From assembly GCA_905373275.1 (NCBI GenBank), contig CAJPSI010000016.1, positions 1-12,251 on the forward strand: 12,251 bases of DNA, in the 5' to 3' direction. This DNA comes from Candidatus Saccharibacteria bacterium UBA1103 (GTDB lineage: Bacteria > Patescibacteriota > Saccharimonadia > Saccharimonadales > Saccharimonadaceae). The notes beneath the pieces were generated by a model. The model saw only the letters and a program-made list of their open reading frames with translations. It did no database searches and was not told the origin of the DNA. The translations under genes were made by a program, and so were the position numbers. Shown here in pieces: positions 7,222 to 12,251 of the stretch; positions within the stretch are counted from its first letter, which is position 1, and each line of letters begins with the position of its first letter.

Positions 7222-7547
7222 TGGTTCGGCAAGGATCTATCATTAAGATCAACCTTGACCCGAAGGCCGGGCATGAGCAAAGAGGATATCGTCCTTATAT
7301 CTGTCTGAGTCATAGCATAGTCACCAAGTATTCCAATATCGCTATTTTTGCTCCGATTAGTAACACCGGACGAAACTATCCCTTTTACGTGCCGCTGGAC
7401 GGCACCGCATCAACGGGCAAGGTTTTACTGGACCAGCTGGTGACGATCGACTACAACGCCAGAAATTACCGCTACGTGGAAGACATTCCGGATGACTTAT
7501 TGGAAAAGCTTCTGGCGAGAGTGAAGGTGTTATTCGAAAAAGGTTAA
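7221..7547 (+). CDS. MazF/PemK-family endoribonuclease toxin
   Basis: Toxins of this family cut RNA at short specific sequences and stop growth when the antitoxin is lost. The protein (about 108 aa) shows the family hallmarks: RQGSIIKINLDPKAGHEQRGYRPYICLS at the N-terminus, with the conserved GHEQ-x-G-x-RP loop holding the catalytic Arg; PISNTGRNYPFYVPL in the middle; and GKVLLDQLVTIDYNAR, matching the family D-Q-(V/L)-(K/T) strand. Length is normal and the catalytic segments look intact, so it should be active. I chose the ATG at 7221, which overlaps the antitoxin stop as TAATG; a GTG at 7215 in the same frame would add two residues. No intrinsic terminator is seen after the gene. Confidence 0.87.
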   Translation: MVRQGSIIKINLDPKAGHEQRGYRPYICLSHSIVTKYSNIAIFAPISNTGRNYPFYVPLDGTASTGKVLLDQLVTIDYNARNYRYVEDIPDDLLEKLLARVKVLFEKG

Positions 7548-7582
7548 GAGCAGGTCTTGGGTCGGGTGGTATGTGCTTAAGT

Positions 7583-7611
7583 TTGCGCTCGTAGCGGTTT
7601 GTCGTTACAAT
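7583..7611 (+). promoter_or_regulatory. Possible promoter overlapping the first ATG of the next gene
   Basis: TACAAT (7606-7611) is a good -10 (five of six); 17 bases upstream, TTGCGC (7583-7588) is a poor -35 (three of six). The -10 covers the ATG at 7610. If it is used, transcription starts near 7618 and only the ATG at 7622 can be translated. Confidence 0.35.
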
Positions 7612-7621
7612 GATAAGCGTA

Positions 7622-8221
7622 ATGAGACGAACTAAGATACCTTTTGGTGCCATCGCTTTAGTCATATTGATCGCTATGGTGATGATCGGAGGGATAGTCT
7701 TTCTGGCGCAGACCATCTTTGGCGGTAAAAACGAGCCGAAGAAGCCGGAGCAGCAGGTGACCCATAGCATCTTGGAGCCGACCGACTCGACGGTGGTGCG
7801 CATGGAGGTGCGAGGGCCGGTGCTGGCCAAAGAGCGCCATTATGAGATCAGCGCCAGCATCACTCCGAACCAACGCAAGCTGGTGATATATAAAGGCTAT
7901 GGGCGAGAGGACGTCCTCAAGACGATGGAGCTAGGTAATACCAAGGAAGCGTTTGCCAACTTCCTGGCTGCCTTAGGCGATAACGGCTTTATCAAGGCTA
8001 ACGAAAAGAGTGCCCGGAAGAGCAGCGGTCTCTGCGCCTCCGGTCAGCTGATTGACTTCATCCTGGATAACGGGAGCTATGGCAAGTCTGAGCTGTGGAC
8101 TACTTCTTGCGGTGATATCGAGGGCAGCTTTAACGGTAACGGTGCGGCTGTCACCAATTTGATCTTGGGTCAATTGCCCGGTAGCAAGGCCGCCATTGAC
8201 GAAGTTCAGCGTTCGTTGTAA
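7622..8221 (+). CDS. Membrane-anchored extracytoplasmic protein, unknown function
   Basis: I do not recognise a family. The 199-aa protein starts MRRTKIPFG, a basic N-terminus, followed by one hydrophobic helix (about 8-31, AIALVILIAMVMIGGIVFLA), then a charged Lys/Pro linker and a mixed alpha/beta domain of about 150 residues. There is no lipobox. The basic N-terminus predicts the bulk of the protein outside the membrane. Two cysteines (about C138 in GLCASG and C163 in TTSCGD) could form a disulfide, fitting that location. I chose the ATG at 7622 because a -10-like TACAAT overlaps the ATG at 7610; starting at 7610 would add MISV. No Shine-Dalgarno precedes either start. It appears monocistronic, ended by an intrinsic terminator overlapping its stop codon. 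Confidence 0.75.
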   Translation: MRRTKIPFGAIALVILIAMVMIGGIVFLAQTIFGGKNEPKKPEQQVTHSILEPTDSTVVRMEVRGPVLAKERHYEISASITPNQRKLVIYKGYGREDVLKTMELGNTKEAFANFLAALGDNGFIKANEKSARKSSGLCASGQLIDFILDNGSYGKSELWTTSCGDIEGSFNGNGAAVTNLILGQLPGSKAAIDEVQRSL

Positions 8222-8239
8222 CGCTGAAGCTTTATATTT
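8205..8239 (+). terminator. Intrinsic terminator overlapping the stop codon
   Basis: TTCAGCGTT (8205-8213) and AACGCTGAA (8220-8228) form a perfect 9-bp stem with a six-base loop, followed by a T-rich tail (GCTTTATATTTT, 8229-8240). The gene's TAA (8219-8221) lies in the loop and stem, so the last codons double as terminator sequence. Confidence 0.7.
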
Positions 8240-8251
8240 TACCCCTGGTGG

Positions 8252-8281
8252 TTGACGCTATGACGTCAATGATGATAAACT
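8252..8281 (+). promoter_or_regulatory. Promoter and operator-like inverted repeat before the RHH gene
   Basis: TTGACG (8252-8257) is a good -35. Candidate -10 hexamers near 8274-8281 (GATAAA or TAAACT) are weak. TTGACG and CGTCAA (8264-8269) form an inverted repeat with a six-base centre, inside which TGACGTCA (8261-8268) is itself a perfect palindrome. Ribbon-helix-helix proteins bind short palindromes, so autoregulation by the downstream product is likely. Confidence 0.5.
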
Positions 8282-8290
8282 TAACAACAT

Positions 8291-8515
8291 ATGACTGGAA
8301 CGAAGACCACGATCTACCTGCCGGAGGAACTGCGCAAGACCGTCAAGAAGCACCTGATCGATACCGGTGAGACATTGTCAAAGTATGTCGAGATCGCCCT
8401 GACTCGCCAGCTGGCTTTTGATAAAACTCGGGCAGGCAAGAAGCGCCTCAAGGAGAAGCAAAAGGCCGTCGAGCTAAATAACGTCATCAAAGAGCTCATC
8501 AGGGGCGAGCAGTAG
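8291..8515 (+). CDS. Ribbon-helix-helix (CopG/Arc-type) DNA-binding protein
   Basis: This 74-aa protein has the ribbon-helix-helix fold: a beta strand KTTIYLP (5-11) that would read the DNA major groove as a dimer, helix A EELRKTVKKHLIDTG, a turn, and helix B TLSKYVEIALTRQL. The last 30 residues are a charged, mostly basic helix (KTRAGKKRLKEKQKAVELNNVIKELIRG). Such proteins are often antitoxins of ParE/RelE toxins, but no toxin gene follows. Instead its TAG overlaps the GTG of mutM as TAGTG, so it is co-expressed with a DNA repair gene. An inverted repeat at its promoter suggests it represses its own operon. Its ATG has no clear Shine-Dalgarno. Confidence 0.75.
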   Translation: MTGTKTTIYLPEELRKTVKKHLIDTGETLSKYVEIALTRQLAFDKTRAGKKRLKEKQKAVELNNVIKELIRGEQ

Positions 8516-9078
8516 TGCCGGAGCTACCCGAGGTCGAGACGGTACGTCGTGGCTTGGCGGGGCTAATACTTCACCGGCAGATCACTAAGGTGACTAGCTT
8601 GTGCGATAAGTCACTTCAGATCGCCCCGGCAGACATCAGCCGGCTGGTGACCGGAGCGACCATTGCCGGTGTCAGGCGTCGGGCTAAGATGCTGATGATC
8701 GACCTGACTGGTGGCTACACCTTGCTGATCCATCTGAAGATGACCGGTCAGCTGGTTTACAGGGGCGATCAGGCGTGGGCGGCAGGTCATCCGAATGACT
8801 CAATGATCGGTGAGCTGCCTGATAAGTCGACCAGGACGATCTTTGAGCTATCCGGTGGCGGTAAGCTATTCTTTAATGATCAGCGTAAGTTCGGCTGGAT
8901 CAAGCTATATCCGACCGGTGAAGTGATGCAGCTGGCCAGCATAGTTAAGCTCGGACCGGAGCCTCTGTCGGGCGACCCGTGGCGGGAGTTTTTACCACGG
9001 TTGCGTCGGCATCAGAAATCACGGATTAAGACGGCTATCCTGGACCAGACGGTGCTGGCCGGTGTCGGTAATATCTAA
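8515..9078 (+). CDS. mutM: Formamidopyrimidine-DNA glycosylase, N-terminal part (premature stop)
   Basis: Fpg/MutM excises 8-oxoguanine and formamidopyrimidines and nicks the abasic site. The GTG start gives PELPEVETVRRGL, in which Pro1 (after Met removal) is the catalytic nucleophile and Glu2 its partner. RRRAKML carries the conserved Lys; LLIHLKMTGQL, DQRKFGW and KLGPEPLSGD follow in family order. The frame then reads KTAILDQTVLAGVGNI and stops at TAA (9076-9078), exactly where the family has the Tyr of GVGNIYA. The rest of the protein continues in the same frame. One base change from TAT or TAC explains it. This 187-aa product lacks most of the helix-2turn-helix and the zinc finger, so it should be inactive unless the stop is read through or is a sequence error. 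It overlaps the RHH gene by one base. Confidence 0.88.
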   Translation: MPELPEVETVRRGLAGLILHRQITKVTSLCDKSLQIAPADISRLVTGATIAGVRRRAKMLMIDLTGGYTLLIHLKMTGQLVYRGDQAWAAGHPNDSMIGELPDKSTRTIFELSGGGKLFFNDQRKFGWIKLYPTGEVMQLASIVKLGPEPLSGDPWREFLPRLRRHQKSRIKTAILDQTVLAGVGNI

Positions 9079-9390
9079 GCCGACGAGAGCTTGTGGCTAG
9101 CCCGGATCAACCCGACGACTAGAGTCGAGCAGCTGTCAGATGATGATCTGCACCGCCTGCTTGACAGCATCATCGAGATCATGAATCAGTCGCTCCGGGC
9201 GGGTGGCTCGACGGCTCGCAACTACGTCAAAGCGGATGGTAGCAGAGGTGACTATCTGGATAAGTTCGCCCGAGTGTATCACCGGGAGGGTCAGCCTTGC
9301 GCCCGCTGCGGACACGAGATCAGGAAGATCAAGCTAGCGGGACGAGGCACTCACTATTGCCCGGCTTGCCAGCCTCTATTAGATAAATAG
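9079..9390 (+). pseudogene. mutM: Formamidopyrimidine-DNA glycosylase, C-terminal part after in-frame TAA
   Basis: Directly after the TAA the same frame continues ADESLWLARINPTTRVEQL, the second half of the helix-2turn-helix DNA-binding module. GGSTARNYVKADGSRGDY and VYHREGQPC follow, then the zinc finger: CARC, 16 residues, CPAC, including the GRGTHYC segment that holds the conserved Arg of the family. The natural stop is TAG. Nothing is lost in this half and no frameshift is present, so the lesion is either very recent or not real. A TTG at 9091 could restart translation, but I see no ribosome site for it. Without the N-terminal catalytic half it cannot act as a glycosylase on its own. Confidence 0.85.
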
Positions 9391-9401
9391 CGGTGCCTAC
9401 A

Positions 9402-9433
9402 TTGACATGACCCGGCTCGGATGATAGTATACT
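9402..9433 (+). promoter_or_regulatory. Promoter of the small RNA gene
   Basis: TTGACA (9402-9407) is a perfect -35. TATACT (9428-9433, five of six) is the best -10 but gives a long 20-base spacer. TAGTAT (9425-9430, four of six) gives 17. From TATACT, transcription would begin at 9440-9441, exactly at the first base of the first RNA hairpin. Confidence 0.55.
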
Positions 9434-9440
9434 ACGTATA

Positions 9441-9531
9441 GGAGAGTGTTCACCTCTCCGCCGTAGGGGATGGTTGCTTCGGCGCCATTCTCATGAGATA
9501 GCACCGTGTAGACGGTGCTATGCTCGATTTT
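9441..9531 (+). ncRNA. Putative structured small RNA, about 90 nt, unknown family
   Basis: Three hairpins follow one another. Hairpin 1: GGAGAG (9441-9446) with CTCTCC (9454-9459). Hairpin 2: GGGGATGG (9466-9473) with CCATTCTC (9485-9492), including two G-U pairs, capped by GC(UUCG)GC, a classic stable tetraloop. Hairpin 3 is a terminator. Its promoter ends just before hairpin 1, and no gene follows on this strand, so it is not an ordinary leader. Alternative pairings exist: GCCG (9460-9463) with CGGC (9480-9483), and the palindrome TCTCATGAGA (9491-9500). It does not match the tmRNA, SRP RNA, RNase P RNA or tRNA patterns I know. Being the mutM 3' UTR is the main alternative. Confidence 0.55.
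9495..9531 (+). terminator. Intrinsic terminator of the small RNA
   Basis: ATAGCACCGT (9498-9507) and ACGGTGCTAT (9512-9521) form a perfect 10-bp stem with a GTAG loop. GAG (9495-9497) and CTC (9523-9525) extend it across a one-base bulge. GATTTT follows. The T-run is short but on the plus strand; the opposite strand has none. It ends on the stop codon of the convergent NYN gene. Confidence 0.7.
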
Positions 9532-10210
9532 AGAGGGGGCGGCTTTTGATTTTATCCTCGATATTAGCAATAGAATCTAACAAGTAGCTGCGGTGATCTA
9601 GCTGGTGAGAAAGATCGAACAATCTAGTCGATAAGTAATTATTTCTTCTTGTCTTGGGTGTAGCAAGTACTGTTACTTGAGCTCTTCGACCTATGCGAAG
9701 TAGCGTACATATCGCTTCGGAATAATCTCCGTCGCAGGATAACAGTACTATATGAAGTCTCTTATTTCTGTTGGTGGCGACGCATTCAAGCATATCTGAG
9801 GTGAGATAGACATCTACATTTGACTTAAGCTTTATCTTTCTGGGCAAGACTTGGATTATATTCTTGTAGCCACATTTTTTGCAGACAACTTCTTTATGAC
9901 GAGCCTGGTCAATATATTCTTTGCGAACCAGAGTACATATCTTATACCCGGTACTCCTTAAGTGATCAAAATACTTGTCTTTTTTACTGTCGCCTCGTGA
10001 TATTCCTTCGTAGTATCTGACTTCGGCTAGCTTAGGATATTTGTTTTTTAGATAGTTATACAATCTAACAAAATCAATCTTGAACCCGCAGCTCCGCTCG
10101 CAGGCGCTACGAATATTGCTCACGTCTATATAGACGTGAGTCTCGAGATCGGTACGTTTGATAGTGTTGGTTAGAGAGCGTTTTGTGTTCTTAGCTTGCT
10201 TCATTGACAT
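9530..10210 (-). CDS. NYN-domain (PIN-like) putative ribonuclease
   Basis: This 226-aa protein has the acidic pattern of NYN/LabA-like nucleases of the PIN fold. YIDVSNIR (D29, N32) opens the domain, VDVYLTSDML (D133, D139) is the central metal site and LLSCDGDYSEAI (D160, D162) matches the family S-G-D-G-D-F motif, with Cys in place of the first Gly. Between them, at 110-113, VVCKKCGYKN looks like half a zinc knuckle; no second CxxC pair follows. The first 22 residues are a basic tail. Its codons are visibly AT-richer than the core genes (many AGA, ATA and TTA-type codons), suggesting acquisition. An ATG two codons downstream (10204) is the better start if the extended -10 at 10212-10220 is used. 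Its 3' end meets a structured RNA gene on the other strand. Confidence 0.78.
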   Translation of the reverse strand: MSMKQAKNTKRSLTNTIKRTDLETHVYIDVSNIRSACERSCGFKIDFVRLYNYLKNKYPKLAEVRYYEGISRGDSKKDKYFDHLRSTGYKICTLVRKEYIDQARHKEVVCKKCGYKNIIQVLPRKIKLKSNVDVYLTSDMLECVATNRNKRLHIVLLSCDGDYSEAICTLLRIGRRAQVTVLATPKTRRNNYLSTRLFDLSHQLDHRSYLLDSIANIEDKIKSRPL

Positions 10211-10211
10211 T

Positions 10212-10244
10212 AGTTTAGCACACTACGACAGCTGCTCTCTGTCG
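10212..10244 (-). promoter_or_regulatory. NYN gene promoter with operator-like inverted repeat
   Basis: On the minus strand, TGC-TAAACT (complement of 10212-10220) is an extended -10 lying so close that the ATG at 10210 would be upstream of the transcript. The ATG at 10204 would then be nearly the first codon. CGACAG (10226-10231) and CTGTCG (10239-10244) form a 6-bp inverted repeat near the -35 position. Confidence 0.4.
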
Positions 10245-10316
10245 CTTAGCGTCGAGTAGGTATGAGGGTAGTCATGGCTCATGGGCTAACGACTAGCAAA
10301 TGGGTAACCTTATTTA

Positions 10317-10325
10317 TGAGATAAT
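10317..10325 (+). promoter_or_regulatory. Possible extended -10 promoter reading into element B
   Basis: TGA-GATAAT is an extended -10 matching five of six bases. No -35 box is evident. Predicted start is near 10332, six bases before palindromic element B, so B might be transcribed as an RNA. The rest of 10245-10316 shows nothing I can name. Confidence 0.35.
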
Positions 10326-10337
10326 GCTGTGGCCTGT

Positions 10338-10452
10338 CCAGCACCCAGCAGGATGCATAACGCTAAGCTACCTAAGCAAAAAAGATACGTAATCCACGCT
10401 TTGTCATAACTAGCTAGCTTAGCTAACGCATCAGCTGGGCTGCTGGGGCTTT
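10338..10452. repeat. Palindromic intergenic element, copy B (115 bp)
   Basis: The left end CCAGCACCCAGCAG (10338-10351) is identical to that of copy A (6802). The right end, CAGCTGGGCTGCTGG (10432-10446) running on to GGGGCTTT, matches A at 19 of 21 positions. The core is the reverse complement of copy A's core: GGATGCAT (10351-10358), GCTACCTAAGC (10367-10377) and TAACGCATC (10424-10432) all recur on the other strand of A. In B, GCTAAGC (10362-10368) can pair with GCTTAGC (10418-10424), extending the terminal stem inward. The last bases overlap the -35 region of the next gene. It lies between divergently transcribed genes, so it is not a read-through terminator for a known gene. Confidence 0.7.
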
Positions 10453-10468
10453 GCAATCAGCCCGACTA

Positions 10469-10486
10469 TGCTATAATCAATTATAG
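10469..10486 (+). promoter_or_regulatory. Extended -10 promoter of the surface-protein operon
   Basis: TGC-TATAAT (10469-10477) is a perfect extended -10. CTATAAT and ATTATAG (10480-10486) form a perfect 7-bp inverted repeat over the expected start site. TTTGCA (10450-10455) at the edge of element B could be a weak -35. The ATG at 10489 is only a few bases past the predicted transcript start, giving an almost leaderless mRNA. Confidence 0.6.
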
Positions 10487-10488
10487 TT

Positions 10489-11067
10489 ATGGTTAAAAGT
10501 GGGGACAACATAAACAAAGAGGTGTCATTAGTCGGTGCGGTGCAGTCGGGCGACTCACCGGTGACTGAGCCTGTTAAGAAGCCGTCCGGCGGGCGCTTGC
10601 TCAAGGTCGGGCAAGTCGTCATGGGGGTAGTCTTAGTCTTGGCGCTGGTCGCCATCGGCATCTGTGCCTTTACTGATCTGGACGACCAGCTGGGGAACTA
10701 CTTGGCGTATAGCAAGTATAATATCAAGTCGGAGTCTGATGCCGGTAAACTGATCTATGAGGGCAAAGAGAAGCCGGCTATCTGGTGGTATGAGGGTCAG
10801 ATCAAACAGGCCAAGGATAAGCAGAAGCAGGCGAAGATGTATTTAGAACTGGCGACGCTTCTATCTGTCTTTAGCGATAAAAAGGAGATGAAGCTTGATA
10901 AGTCGCTCGTCTATGCTAAGAAGGCCGAGGACATACTCCATAGCGCAGACACAGCCAGTATATTGGAAGAAATCTACACTAAGCGACACGAGCAGAGCGA
11001 GGCTGATAAGTATAATGAGCTATATATTCAGCGATCGGGAGGGAAAGATAAGGAGCCGATAGGTTAG
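10489..11067 (+). CDS. Single-pass membrane protein with helical extracytoplasmic domain
   Basis: I do not recognise a family. Of 192 aa, the first 37 are a polar cytoplasmic segment ending in basic KKPSGGRLLK. One strong transmembrane helix follows (about 38-61, VGQVVMGVVLVLALVAIGICAF), then about 130 residues predicted outside. That part is Lys/Glu/Ala-rich and helical (IKQAKDKQKQAKMYLELATLL ends one segment, SLVYAKKAEDILHSADTASI another), reminiscent of TPR-like helical pairs but without a clean repeat. No Shine-Dalgarno precedes the ATG; the strong extended -10 just upstream supports leaderless translation. The next gene starts 10 bases after the TAG, so the two are probably one operon, and this protein may anchor or assist the secreted product. 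Confidence 0.75.
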   Translation: MVKSGDNINKEVSLVGAVQSGDSPVTEPVKKPSGGRLLKVGQVVMGVVLVLALVAIGICAFTDLDDQLGNYLAYSKYNIKSESDAGKLIYEGKEKPAIWWYEGQIKQAKDKQKQAKMYLELATLLSVFSDKKEMKLDKSLVYAKKAEDILHSADTASILEEIYTKRHEQSEADKYNELYIQRSGGKDKEPIG

Positions 11068-11077
11068 GGTGGTTGTC

Positions 11078-12251
11078 ATGGCGAAAATGAATGCTATTAA
11101 TCATAAGAGTTGGCTGACTTGGCTGGGCAAAGCACTTCTAGCTATAGCTATCATAATGGTCTTGTCTACGGTTCATGGATCGTCTGCTGTGGCGTTATCG
11201 CATATTGGCCCCAGCAGTCCGGGTGATAGATATAGTATGACCAGAGATTCAACTCACACGTACGAGGAGTTGCATGTTCCAGTTTACTTTAAGGATAACC
11301 CCGGTAGTGTTAGGGTGTTCGTGGAGGATACAAAATGGAGAGGAGGGGCATATTTTAATGGCACCCTCATTTATGGTCCAGGTGGTGAGTTCACGGTTAG
11401 TGGCTTTCAGTATGATAAGGAGACCGGATACTGGAAGAGTATGATAATAGCTCATATGGCAAGTAAGTTGATGTTTCAGTTTAGGCTACGACTAGAAAGA
11501 ACTGATGGTATCATTGCTTATGCTAAGGGTGCAGCTTCGCAGGCTAGCAATCATTATAATAACGATATGGATGATCTCCTCGGTCCTTTTGAGACAAAGG
11601 AAATGCATATGGCTCTACCTTGTAGTTTTACTCAGCCAACCAGAATTGGGCCAAACACCCCGTATCACTTCATATTATACGATCTGGACACCTGGTATCC
11701 CGAATGGCACGAAACAAAGAAGCATAATAACAAATGGTGGCACAATAACGGCATGAGTACCATAAACGTTCGAGTCATTGATGAAAATACGAATGAAGTT
11801 GTAGCCGAGTATAAAGGGAAGGACTATCAGTGTGGTCGGCGTGGGGAAGGAGTAAGGGAGGGGCCTCAATGTATGGGAGAGAATGGAGTCCTAGATATTG
11901 ATATGGTCATGCTACCCGGTCACAAGTATAAGACATTGATCGGTCCAACTTGGAAAAATAACCTAATTGAATATGAGCTACCTTTTGACAACATATTTTA
12001 TAATATTAGCTGCGAGCCGAAGATTGATATGCGGGCGGCGGTCGACTACATTGACGAGGCCGGTCGCAAACGAGCTTCTGCCCAGGGTTGGTATAATAGC
12101 CAGAATAACAATAAGAGCAAAAGTGATGTTTTTGCTTTTGACCAGTGGGGTCATAATGCCAGAACGACGTGGTCAAGTGAGGGTGCTTCACCTGACCCGG
12201 CGATAATTCTCAAGGAAGACGCTAAAGTTACTCCAGGTAAGTTTTTGACTT
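11078..12251 (+). CDS. Large secreted or surface protein, partial (runs off the window)
   Basis: From the ATG at 11078 this frame has no stop through the last base: 391 codons plus one nucleotide, so the C-terminus is missing. The N-terminus is a signal peptide: basic start (MAKMNAINHK), hydrophobic core WLGKALLAIAIIMVLS (about 15-30) and a likely signal peptidase I site after SSAVA (A39). The mature part is rich in Asn, Trp, Tyr and Gly, as in extracellular beta-rich proteins, with four cysteines (C182, C252, C265, C312) that could make two disulfides. I recognise no domain. Codons are AT-richer than in the core genes. A start at the ATG at 11087 is also possible; the region before the start holds only a weak GGTGG ribosome site. 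It follows the membrane protein gene by 10 bases. Confidence 0.75.
   Translation, partial: MAKMNAINHKSWLTWLGKALLAIAIIMVLSTVHGSSAVALSHIGPSSPGDRYSMTRDSTHTYEELHVPVYFKDNPGSVRVFVEDTKWRGGAYFNGTLIYGPGGEFTVSGFQYDKETGYWKSMIIAHMASKLMFQFRLRLERTDGIIAYAKGAASQASNHYNNDMDDLLGPFETKEMHMALPCSFTQPTRIGPNTPYHFILYDLDTWYPEWHETKKHNNKWWHNNGMSTINVRVIDENTNEVVAEYKGKDYQCGRRGEGVREGPQCMGENGVLDIDMVMLPGHKYKTLIGPTWKNNLIEYELPFDNIFYNISCEPKIDMRAAVDYIDEAGRKRASAQGWYNSQNNNKSKSDVFAFDQWGHNARTTWSSEGASPDPAIILKEDAKVTPGKFLT

Noticed and set aside
7357..7873. Minus-strand open frames (157 and 71 codons) opposite the mazF-like and 7622 genes
   Set aside because: They show no family motifs or ribosome sites; the plus-strand mazF-like gene and a membrane protein explain the DNA.
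8291..9078. RHH gene as antitoxin of a toxin-antitoxin pair
   Set aside because: The only downstream partner is mutM; no ParE/RelE/PIN-type toxin is found next to it on the same strand.
8515..9390. Stop-codon reassignment as the reason for the mutM break
   Set aside because: The stop is TAA, which is used as the normal terminator by six genes here; CPR recoding concerns TGA.
9441..9531. tRNA, tmRNA or SRP RNA identity for the small RNA
   Set aside because: No T-loop GGTTCRA motif, no CCA-proximal acceptor stem and no SRP GGAAG/AGCAG core are present.
11505..12206. Short plus and minus open frames inside the last gene
   Set aside because: They lie within a continuous 391-codon open frame with a signal peptide; the small frames have no start signals.

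Overview
This window looks like chromosome from a small-genome bacterium. Core replication, transcription and repair genes (holA, rpsT, rpoD, polA, mutM) are tightly packed with one-base stop/start overlaps (TAATG, TAGTG). Several extended -10 promoters sit so close to their start codons that the mRNAs would be nearly leaderless. A compact 365-aa housekeeping sigma factor, a DUF4143 ATPase, a MazEF pair and small one-pass membrane proteins fit the Patescibacteria/CPR, and Saccharibacteria is my best guess. That placement is inference; no rRNA is present to confirm it. Twelve natural stop codons can be read and all are TAA or TAG. No gene needs TGA as a sense codon, so the TGA-to-glycine code of some CPR lineages does not apply here.

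Layout. 1-167: possible C-terminal tail of an upstream gene, then a promoter abutting holA. 168-1480: holA (+) and rpsT (-) are convergent and overlap by 4 bases. 1580-1624: a large inverted repeat. 1637-2893: a DUF4143-type ATPase (-), preceded by an inverted repeat at its start codon and an AT-rich array of three contiguous 23-bp repeats. 3026-6796: the rpoD-polA operon, with a clear promoter and a TAATG junction. 6802-6915: palindromic element A. 6916-7547: a mazEF-type toxin-antitoxin operon with a palindromic promoter region. 7622-8221: a membrane-anchored hypothetical protein ending in an intrinsic terminator. 8252-9390: an operon of a ribbon-helix-helix regulator and mutM, in which mutM is cut by an in-frame TAA at a conserved tyrosine position. 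9402-9531: an apparent free-standing small structured RNA with its own promoter and terminator. 9530-10210: an AT-richer NYN/PIN-like nuclease gene (-), whose 3' end touches the RNA gene. 10338-10452: palindromic element B. 10489-12251: a pair of genes for a membrane-anchored protein and a large secreted protein that runs off the window.

How it fits together. The left half is housekeeping: the clamp-loader subunit, ribosomal protein S20, the main sigma factor, Pol I with a decayed proofreading domain, and the 8-oxoguanine glycosylase. From about 6.8 kb the content becomes accessory: toxin-antitoxin, a small regulator, an RNA gene, a nuclease and surface proteins. Elements A and B mark two boundaries in that part. 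They share outer ends in the same orientation but carry similar cores in opposite orientation. The most unusual items are this element pair, the NYN nuclease/small RNA tail-to-tail pair, the 23-bp repeat array in front of the ATPase gene, and the mutM nonsense codon.
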